From NCBI GenBank assembly GCA_002483395.1, contig DLHV01000001.1, positions 10,316 to 15,523 of the forward strand: a DNA stretch of 5,208 nt, written 5' to 3'. Each line of letters opens with the position of its first letter. Within the stretch, counting starts at the first letter, position 1. The DNA is from Chloracidobacterium sp. UBA7659 (GTDB lineage: Bacteria; Acidobacteriota; Blastocatellia; Pyrinomonadales; Pyrinomonadaceae). This document shows positions 1 through 5,208 of the stretch, in pieces. Both the position numbers and the translations under genes were made by a program. The notes beneath the pieces were generated by a model. The model made no database searches and was not told the origin of the DNA. It saw only the letters and a list, made by a program, of their open reading frames with translations.

Positions 1-1
1 T

Positions 2-1042
2 GACAAGAAATTATTGAAGCCCGTTTTGATCTCTTGGCAGGACATCGTTTCCAAAAGATTGTATGTCACGGGAACTACCAGTTCTTATGAACATTTTCAG
101 GATGATGAAGTGTTATCAGCCACCGCAAAAGACAATATGGGGGAAGGATGTGTAACGGTTACGTGGATCCAATTAAATCAACAATTGCTGGCTGTTACCG
201 GTGAGTCAAAATATATTGAGCAGATCGAAAAATCAATTTACAACCATTTATTAGCCGCCGAAAACCCCAGAACAGGATGTGTGAGTTATTACACTTCACT
301 GATGGATCAAAAGCCCTATACCTGTAATATTACCTGCTGCCAGTCAAGTGTTCCAAAGGGTATTGCAATGATACCTTACTTCACATTCGGCAATATCAAA
401 AACGTTCCAACGCTGATGGTGTATGAACCTGCGTCTTACCGAGAGAATGTAACCACAACGGATCATAAAAATATAAATTTATCCCTACAGGTCGATAGCA
501 ATTTTCCTGAAAGTGGTGATGCTAATGTGACGGTTACCATTTCACAATCCGCACAATTCCCGGTTGCATTGAGAGTGCCGGCATGGAGCGGTTCTTTTAC
601 CGCAACCGTTGGCGGTAAAGTTTACAAAGGCCTTCCCAATCAAAATTTGATCATTAACCGTAGTTGGAAATCAGGAGAAAAAATAAAAGTATCATTTCAA
701 ATGCCCGTTCAGATTCTGACGGGCGGTAAAAGTTATCCCGGCCAGATCGCCTTTCAACGAGGGCCGCAGGTTTTAGCTTTAGACAGTTCGCTCAACACAG
801 AAGTGCTGAAAGCTTATTCATTAGAATCTGATCAAAAACTATTGACTGAAAAACCTGTTGGCGAAAGCGGTGCCGCTTTATTGCCGACCGAATGGATCGG
901 GCGACAGGCTTATACCGCAAACATTACGGGCAAAACAAATACAGCAAAAAATCAGCAGTTGGTTTTCGTTCCTTTTGCCGATGCAAGCCAAACAGGCGGA
1001 ACTCTAAAGGTATGGCTGCCGCTGAAGATAGCTGATAAATAG
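2..1042 (+). CDS. PF07944 (GH127/GH146-like) beta-L-arabinofuranosidase, C-terminal part, 5' end cut by window edge
   Basis: The reading frame is open from base 2 to the TAG at 1040-1042, giving 346 residues. Enzymes of this family are usually about 600-800 residues, so roughly half is missing. TTG at 14 is not a credible start because the catalytic domain is already under way. Family knowledge: these retaining enzymes use a zinc-bound cysteine nucleophile, with zinc held by Glu-x-Cys and a Cys-Cys pair, to remove terminal beta-L-arabinofuranose. Visible here, numbering from base 2: a likely acid/base Glu30 (YEHF, bases 89-91), zinc ligands Glu48 and Cys50 (GEGC, 143-151), and the pair Cys112-Cys113 (ITCCQSS, 335-340), the first being the likely nucleophile. 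Residues from about 150 on form the C-terminal beta-sandwich part, with the family-like stretches RVPAWSG, SYPGQIAFQRGP and a VWLPL end. The active site looks intact. The GH3 remnant follows 54 bases later on the same strand. GH127 cannot be separated from GH146 or another PF07944 branch by eye. Confidence 0.87.
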   Translation, partial: DKKLLKPVLISWQDIVSKRLYVTGTTSSYEHFQDDEVLSATAKDNMGEGCVTVTWIQLNQQLLAVTGESKYIEQIEKSIYNHLLAAENPRTGCVSYYTSLMDQKPYTCNITCCQSSVPKGIAMIPYFTFGNIKNVPTLMVYEPASYRENVTTTDHKNINLSLQVDSNFPESGDANVTVTISQSAQFPVALRVPAWSGSFTATVGGKVYKGLPNQNLIINRSWKSGEKIKVSFQMPVQILTGGKSYPGQIAFQRGPQVLALDSSLNTEVLKAYSLESDQKLLTEKPVGESGAALLPTEWIGRQAYTANITGKTNTAKNQQLVFVPFADASQTGGTLKVWLPLKIADK

Positions 1043-1096
1043 TACGTTAAATGGGGAGTAGTGCTTGAGTTGATTAAAACAATTTACGAATATACC

Positions 1097-1502
1097 ATGA
1101 AGAAATTCACCCCATTTATTTTGTCTGCGGGGCTGATCATTTTGCTGATCAATGTGCGGACACCAGCAGAATCGTTTGATCAGAAAGTTGAACAATTATT
1201 GGCACAGCTCACGCTGGAAGAAAAGGTTACCTTATTCACGGAAATACATATTTTACAACGGCGGGGGGTCCGCGCCTGGGGATTCCGGGGCTGCATCTTT
1301 CTGACGTACCCAACGGGATTCGGCTAATTGGACAAATGATTCAACAGCTTATTTCCCTGTACTTACATCCCTGGCTGCCACGTGGAATACCGACATAGCC
1401 ACGGAATTTGGGAAGGCTTATCTCGCTCGAATCAACGCGGGTTTGGCGATCGGATCTAGATGCAGGTTTGACCTTCAGTTTGAAGATGTTTCTTTCAGTT
1501 AA
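1097..1502 (+). pseudogene. GH3 beta-glycosidase, N-terminal remnant with two frameshifts and 3' truncation
   Basis: ATG at 1097 opens a signal-peptide-like start (MKKFTPFILSAGLIILLI), then the GH3 N-terminal helix FDQKVEQLLAQLTLEEKVTLF. An upstream in-frame GTG at 1061 is less likely, because it would put 12 residues before the signal. The GH3 reading then changes frame twice. Near 1239/1240 one base is lost and the match continues in another frame as GNTYFTTAGGPRLGIPGLHLSD and PNGIR (1240-1323). Near 1324-1326 a second base is lost and it continues as WTNDSTAYFPVLTSLAATW, NTDIATEFGKAY (1329-1421). Without correction, the first frame stops at 1325-1327 after 76 residues. After 1421 GH3 similarity is gone, although this last frame stays open to TAA at 1500-1502. 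GH3 enzymes are normally 700-900 residues with the nucleophile Asp far downstream, so the catalytic centre is absent. The usual SDGP motif reads SDVP here, which fits relaxed selection. It was probably co-transcribed with the GH127-type gene. Sequencing error could explain the frameshifts but not the missing 3' part. Confidence 0.8.
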
Positions 1503-2347
1503 CGTACAACCATTTCGACGTAAACGGGCAAATGGTCTGACGGAAATCTTAGATTCAACGAATCGCTCAGAACTGCATATTTCCTGATCCTGAATCGTTT
1601 GGAGTTATCAACAAAGATATAATCAATCAAGCGGATTACGGGTTCGTTGTATTTGAATCCGTTAAAACTTCCGCTTGGTCCGAAAGGTTTTTGTTCCGAT
1701 GCGTCGCGTGAATCAGTCATCACTTTTCGTAAATTTATCAGCAATTCTGAATCAGGCTCAGAATTGAAATCGCCGGTAAAGATCACTGGATAATTCTTCG
1801 TGTTGGCCGCTTTCATCTTCGCCAAGATCATTGCAACGCCTTTTGTTCTGGCGACTACACCATTGTTATCCAAATGCGTGTTGAAAACCCAAAATGTCCT
1901 TTTGGTTTGCCTGTCTTTGAACAACCCATAAGTGCAAATACGAATATACGACGCGTCCCAACCCTTGGAGATTTTGTCGGGCGTTTCGGACAACCAAAAC
2001 GTTTGCTGGTTTGAAACTTTGAACCGCTCCTGCTTGAAAAAAATCGCCGAAGCCTCACCTTTCCCAACGCCGTCTCGCCCGATTCCAACGTGCGAATATT
2101 CGGGAAGCAGCTTCGTCAGATCATCCATTTGATTTGGCGTAGCTTCTTGGACTCCCCAAATATCAGGTTCGTAAAATCGAATCTGCGACGCGAAGAAATC
2201 CCGACGATGATTCCAATCGTTTTCGCCGTCAACCGCAACGTCTAATCTGATGTTATATGTCATAACTTTCAGAGTTTGAGCGTTTGCTATGAATGCAAAG
2301 AACAGGCTTAAGGCAATGGCCAGTTTTGTATTGAATCGTTTCATCAT
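1499..2347 (-). CDS. Secreted endonuclease/exonuclease/phosphatase (EEP) family protein
   Basis: This is a 282-residue protein of PF03372, the metal-dependent phosphohydrolase fold shared by exonuclease III, DNase I, sphingomyelinase and inositol phosphatases. A Sec signal peptide is clear: MMKR, a hydrophobic run at about residues 8-21, and likely cleavage after ANA near residue 23. The mature protein starts QTLKVMTYNIR. The catalytic set is complete: Asn32 (MTYNIR), Glu68 (GVQEATPNQ), His158 (FNTHLD), Asp193 and Asn195 (TGDFNSEPDS), Asp242 (RLIDYIFV) and the Asp271-His272 pair (SDHLPVYVEM). Length is full for compact secreted members. Its ATG at 2347-2345 overlaps the TGA of the GH2-GH16 gene as ATGA, so translation is probably coupled to that gene. 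A second ATG follows immediately at 2344 and would change the product by only one residue. The substrate cannot be read from the sequence: nucleic acid, phospholipid head group and sugar phosphate all remain possible. Bacteroidota often carry this type beside glycan genes. The coding end meets the GH3 remnant tail to tail. Confidence 0.9.
   Translation of the reverse strand: MMKRFNTKLAIALSLFFAFIANAQTLKVMTYNIRLDVAVDGENDWNHRRDFFASQIRFYEPDIWGVQEATPNQMDDLTKLLPEYSHVGIGRDGVGKGEASAIFFKQERFKVSNQQTFWLSETPDKISKGWDASYIRICTYGLFKDRQTKRTFWVFNTHLDNNGVVARTKGVAMILAKMKAANTKNYPVIFTGDFNSEPDSELLINLRKVMTDSRDASEQKPFGPSGSFNGFKYNEPVIRLIDYIFVDNSKRFRIRKYAVLSDSLNLRFPSDHLPVYVEMVVR
2344..2347 (-). other. ATGA stop/start overlap coupling the two minus-strand genes
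   Basis: Read on the minus strand, the four bases ATGA hold both the start codon of the EEP gene (2347-2345) and the TGA stop of the GH2-GH16 gene (2346-2344). Such overlaps usually let terminating ribosomes restart on the next gene, so the two proteins are probably made together from one transcript. Confidence 0.85.
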
Positions 2348-4941
2348 TTTGGCTGCTCTTTCAATTGATAAACTCGCACATAATCAACGAACATTTTTTG
2401 CGGAAAGCTCGCGTCGTCTATTCCCTTTTGTCCGCCCCAGTCGCCGCCGATCGCATTGTTGATTTTTAGATGGAAATTCTGGTCGAACGGCCATTCGTCA
2501 GTGGTCTTGTGCTCGTTGACGACGGTGTTGTAAACAGAGCCGTCAACGAGAAAATCGATTCTTTCAGGCGTCCATTCGATCGAATAGACGTGGTATTGAC
2601 CGTAGACGTCATCGACCGTGATCTTCTTGCCCTTTTGAGTTCCGCGCATGTGATTGTAGGATTGCGTGTGTGCCGTTCCGTGAATGACGTTTGGATCGAA
2701 GCCGACATTTTCCATGATGTCCAGTTCGCCGCACCTGGGCCAACCTACCTCGTCCCAGTTTGCACCCATCATCCAGATTGCCGACCATGCGCCGATGCCT
2801 CGCGGCAATTTCGCACGAACCTCGAACCGCCCATATTTCCATTCTGCGATATTTTGGGTCGTGATGCTCGCAGACGTGTATTCGGCAAATTCTTTGTTTC
2901 GATTTCGATTCTTATCGGTCAGCGAAGTAAATTCCTTGTTCCTGAACTTTTCCTTGCGGGCCTCGATTACCAAATTTCCCTTTTCCACTCGGGCGTTTTC
3001 CCTGCGGTCGGTATAATACTGGGCCTCGTTGTTTCTGATAAACCCGGTTTCGTAACCCCATTTTTTCGTGTCTGGCTTGCCGGAATAGTTAAATTCATCC
3101 GCCCAAACGAGCTCATATTTCTTGCCGACACGGCCGTAAAAATTCTGCAGCGTGTAGAACGCCTGCTTCTTAACGCCGTCATTTGAGATCAAACCTTTGC
3201 GGTTATAGCCGTCCTGGATACCCGGCAGAACGCGGCGAGGCGAACGGAAATCGACCAATATCCACGGGCTGAGGCCGCGAAGATTCGGTATTTTTTCTAT
3301 CATCAGCAGATTTTGTTGATAAAGGTATTCCTGGTATTCCTCTGTCCAGCGTTCGTCACGAGCTCCGTGCAAGCCTTGTTTTGCGTCGCCGCCAAATTCT
3401 GAAACGACTACAGGCTTATTGTAGGGCGTCGACCATTTTGCGGTGTTCGCGTCCGCCAGATTTCCACCATACCAGCCTAAATACTGGTTAAACGCAACAA
3501 TGTCGAGATTCTCGCCAATCTTGTCGTCGATCGTGCCGACGCCGTTTATGTCGCGATGCATGAGGGCCGCGCTTAACAACCTGGTCGAATCGAGCGACTT
3601 TGCGTGATTTATCAAATTGAGAAGAAAATTGTTTCGCGTGTCGGAAATAGGCGTTTCATTTGCCATTGACCAAATGATCACTGAGGCTCGGTTTCTGTCC
3701 CTCGTGATCACCTCGGTCAATTGATTCTTGGCATTTTGCAGTACACTTTCCCTGCTAAAATCGACCGTCCAATAGACGGGAATCTCCTCCCAAACCATCA
3801 ATCCCATTTTGTCCGCCAGCGTTATGGCGTTTTCGTTATGCGGGTAGTGCGCTAACCGTACAAAATTGCAGCCCAATTCCTTCGCCCAATTCAAAAGCCG
3901 CCTCGCATCTGCTTCCGACGAGCCGCGTCCACCGGTTGCATTTTCCTCGTGAATGGAGATTCCCTTCAGAAACATCGGTTTGCCGTTAAGCAAAATATCG
4001 GAGCCATTGGTTTCTATCGTCCGAAAACCAATTTCATCCTTGATCGTTTGCACGCTCGTTTTGATCAACACTTCGTATAACTTTGGGTTTTCGGGAGACC
4101 AATAGTTGATATTCGGCGCGCTGATCTCGAAAGATGCTTTGTCACCCGAAGTAATAGTAAGTTCTTTCTCAACTTTAAGTTCAGGAATGCTGACAACAAC
4201 ACTTTCGCCGCCCTTCGGATTGTCCAATTTCACAAAGCCCGCGATCGTATTTTTTTCTCCTTTTTTTAGCTGAATCGCATAATCCCGAACAAAGGTTTCC
4301 GGTTCTTCTATGAGCAAAACATCCCGCGTAATGCCGCCATAATTCCACCAATCAGTATTGACCGAAGGGACTGCGTCTTTACGGCGAGTATTATCGACTT
4401 TCACTACCAGATAATTGTTTTTTGGTTTTACGATGGGTGAGATCTCAAAGTTGAATGGCGTAAAACCGCCCTCGTGGACGCCAAGCTTCTTTCCGTTCAA
4501 ATAGACTTCTGCTTTGTAATTGACCGCGCCGAAGTAAAGAAACAATCGATTTCTGCCGTTTAGCTCAATGTCGAATGATTTTTTGAACCAAATCGTACCT
4601 TCGTAATAGAACAGATTTTCCTTCTGCGAATTCCAGTCGTTCGGAATCGTCATCACCGGTGATTTATCAAAGTCGTACTCGACCAGTTCCTGCTTATTTT
4701 TGGCGTGATAATTGTTGTAATATGCCGCTGGCGAACCGGCATTTTTTTGGTCGTAGGCCTCCTGTCGGAAGTTGTAATATCCCGTTTCGTACGGATCCAC
4801 AATGTAATTCCAGTCCCCATTTAGAGAAATTACTTTTCTATTTACCGCGTTGTTTATCAGGTCCTGGGATAGAACTATGCCTTGCAAAAACGCCATGACA
4901 GCCACACAGAATAGGGTTCGGGCAGAAGTAAACTTAAGCAT
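2344..4941 (-). CDS. Exported two-enzyme fusion: GH2 (beta-glucuronidase/beta-galactosidase-like) plus GH16 (laminarinase-like)
   Basis: From ATG 4941 the product is 865 residues. Residues 1-25 look like a Sec signal (MLKFTSARTLFCVAVMAFL, cleavage near VLS-Q). No lipoprotein cysteine or C-terminal sorting domain is seen, so a soluble periplasmic enzyme is likely. GH2 portion: sugar-binding domain about 36-212 (LNGDW, FYYEGTIWFKKSF, TDWWNYGGITRDV), Ig-like domain about 213-306, TIM barrel about 310-600 with HYPHNE (365-370), acid/base Glu429 (WSMANE) and nucleophile Glu515 (VVSEFGG). Asn580-Arg-Lys582-Gly fits the N-x-K motif of beta-glucuronidases. After a linker of only about eight residues, GH16 spans about 609-861: YELVWADEFN, ASITTQNIAEWKYGRFEVRAKL, SAIWMM, and catalytic ELDIME with Glu739, Asp741 and Glu744. 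HGTAHTQSYNH and the WPRCGELDIMEN context resemble beta-1,3-glucanases. Both active sites look intact. In-frame upstream ATGs at 4998, 5013 and 5136 would give 884, 889 or 930 residues. 4941 is preferred because the signal peptide then sits at the N terminus. The EEP gene follows with an ATGA overlap. The exact substrates are not readable. Confidence 0.9.
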   Translation of the reverse strand: MLKFTSARTLFCVAVMAFLQGIVLSQDLINNAVNRKVISLNGDWNYIVDPYETGYYNFRQEAYDQKNAGSPAAYYNNYHAKNKQELVEYDFDKSPVMTIPNDWNSQKENLFYYEGTIWFKKSFDIELNGRNRLFLYFGAVNYKAEVYLNGKKLGVHEGGFTPFNFEISPIVKPKNNYLVVKVDNTRRKDAVPSVNTDWWNYGGITRDVLLIEEPETFVRDYAIQLKKGEKNTIAGFVKLDNPKGGESVVVSIPELKVEKELTITSGDKASFEISAPNINYWSPENPKLYEVLIKTSVQTIKDEIGFRTIETNGSDILLNGKPMFLKGISIHEENATGGRGSSEADARRLLNWAKELGCNFVRLAHYPHNENAITLADKMGLMVWEEIPVYWTVDFSRESVLQNAKNQLTEVITRDRNRASVIIWSMANETPISDTRNNFLLNLINHAKSLDSTRLLSAALMHRDINGVGTIDDKIGENLDIVAFNQYLGWYGGNLADANTAKWSTPYNKPVVVSEFGGDAKQGLHGARDERWTEEYQEYLYQQNLLMIEKIPNLRGLSPWILVDFRSPRRVLPGIQDGYNRKGLISNDGVKKQAFYTLQNFYGRVGKKYELVWADEFNYSGKPDTKKWGYETGFIRNNEAQYYTDRRENARVEKGNLVIEARKEKFRNKEFTSLTDKNRNRNKEFAEYTSASITTQNIAEWKYGRFEVRAKLPRGIGAWSAIWMMGANWDEVGWPRCGELDIMENVGFDPNVIHGTAHTQSYNHMRGTQKGKKITVDDVYGQYHVYSIEWTPERIDFLVDGSVYNTVVNEHKTTDEWPFDQNFHLKINNAIGGDWGGQKGIDDASFPQKMFVDYVRVYQLKEQPK

Positions 4942-5019
4942 ACAATTTTCAATTATTACTTGATAATATTTTTCCAAACGTGGTTGATTGACTATCATAT
5001 AGATACGCTCCATTGTAAA

Positions 5020-5025
5020 CCTTCC
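5020..5025 (-). promoter_or_regulatory. Shine-Dalgarno-like GGAAGG before alternative start ATG 5013 of the GH2-GH16 gene
   Basis: On the minus strand GGAAGG is followed by the six-base spacer TTTACA and then ATG (5013-5011), a good ribosome-site geometry. The preferred start at 4941 has only AT-rich sequence and no Shine-Dalgarno in front of it, which is normal for Bacteroidota. If the 5013 start were used, 24 residues (MERIYMIVNQ and on) would precede the signal peptide, which argues against it. The site may instead start a short leader peptide, or be chance. Confidence 0.3.
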
Positions 5026-5044
5026 GTGGTTTTTTGTGCCGATT

Positions 5045-5060
5045 CCAACTCCGGAGTCGG
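5045..5060. repeat. 16-base palindrome in the leader of the GH2-GH16 operon
   Basis: CCAACTCC followed directly by GGAGTCGG pairs at seven of eight positions as DNA, with one A/C mismatch. On the minus-strand transcript that position is a G-U pair, so all eight can pair. There is no loop, so it is more like a dyad protein-binding site or one unit of a dispersed palindromic repeat than a hairpin terminator. It lies about 100 bases upstream of the preferred start at 4941 and 20 bases upstream of the GGAAGG site. The rest of 4942-5208 shows no convincing gene on either strand. Confidence 0.45.
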
Positions 5061-5208
5061 GGTCATGTTTTTGCGGGAAATTCGATGGATTGTTCTGGAA
5101 CGAACAAATGCCGAGACTTGGAACACATCGGGACATTAGAGTATTGTTTGGCTACGTTTCGAAGCCTATGCAAGTGAGTTAATAACTGAGGGCGAACAGA
5201 TACACGGA

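Noticed and set aside
1004..1195. 63-residue minus-strand open frame across the GH127-GH3 gap
   Set aside because: It is antisense to the end of the GH127-type gene and the start of the GH3 remnant, and has no recognisable features.
1473..1485. Small inverted repeat CTTCA-GTT-TGAAG between the convergent genes, considered as a terminator
   Set aside because: The five-base AT-rich stem is too weak and no run of T follows on either strand.
1464..1502. Peptide DLQFEDVSFS before the TAA at 1500, reminiscent of the start of an ABC-transporter ATPase domain
   Set aside because: Only about ten residues match, they sit at the end of a frame rather than the start of a gene, and no Walker A follows. 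Chance is the better explanation.
1855..2132. Open frames of 66 and 77 codons overlapping the EEP gene on both strands
   Set aside because: They overlap a gene with all catalytic motifs, have low-quality translations, and show no ribosome site or family resemblance.
2470..3186. 238-residue open frame on the plus strand opposite the GH16 region
   Set aside because: It lies wholly antisense to the well-supported GH2-GH16 gene, its translation resembles no family, and it is expected from the codon pattern of the opposite strand.
4948..4980. Possible promoter on the minus strand (TTTG near 4978 and AT-rich stretch after it)
   Set aside because: Only partial agreement with the Bacteroidota TAnnTTTG element and no good upstream element at the right distance, so it cannot be separated from background in AT-rich DNA.
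5065..5139. 24-residue plus-strand open frame starting MFLREIRW upstream of the fusion gene
   Set aside because: It is very short, has no ribosome site and no recognisable similarity.

Overview
The window looks like a carbohydrate-degradation locus from a Gram-negative bacterium, most likely Bacteroidota. The reasons are export signals ending in Ala-Gln or Ser-Gln, weak or absent Shine-Dalgarno sequences at the preferred starts, moderate GC by eye, and a gene set (GH127-type, GH3, GH2, GH16 and a secreted endonuclease/exonuclease/phosphatase-fold protein) typical of that phylum's glycan clusters. The phylum call is inference. No SusC/SusD pair, regulator, tRNA, rRNA, CRISPR array or insertion sequence is visible.

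Layout. The plus strand carries the 3' part of a PF07944 (GH127/GH146-like) beta-L-arabinofuranosidase gene, cut by the left edge of the window (2-1042). After a 54-base gap comes the first ~110 codons of a GH3 beta-glycosidase gene, broken by two one-base losses and then lost altogether (recognisable 1097-1421, last open frame ending at 1502). At about 1422-1500 this arm meets, tail to tail, a two-gene operon on the minus strand. That operon reads from the right: a GH2-GH16 fusion enzyme (4941 to 2344), then a secreted EEP-fold protein (2347 to 1499) whose start codon overlaps the fusion gene's stop as ATGA. The rightmost ~267 bases hold the leader of the operon, including a 16-base palindrome (5045-5060) and a Shine-Dalgarno-like site (5020-5025) in front of an alternative upstream start.

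How the parts may work together. The fusion joins an exo-acting GH2 module, which carries the Asn-x-Lys motif associated with uronide recognition, to an endo-acting laminarinase-like GH16 module, with almost no linker. Both catalytic centres look complete. The simplest reading is a single exported enzyme that cuts a beta-glucan-type backbone and also removes a terminal sugar, possibly a uronic acid. The EEP protein is made with it by translational coupling, but its substrate is unknown. The plus-strand arm would have released arabinofuranose and terminal beta-sugars, and its GH3 gene is now dead unless the frameshifts are sequencing errors. The convergent junction may mark a rearrangement or an assembly join.
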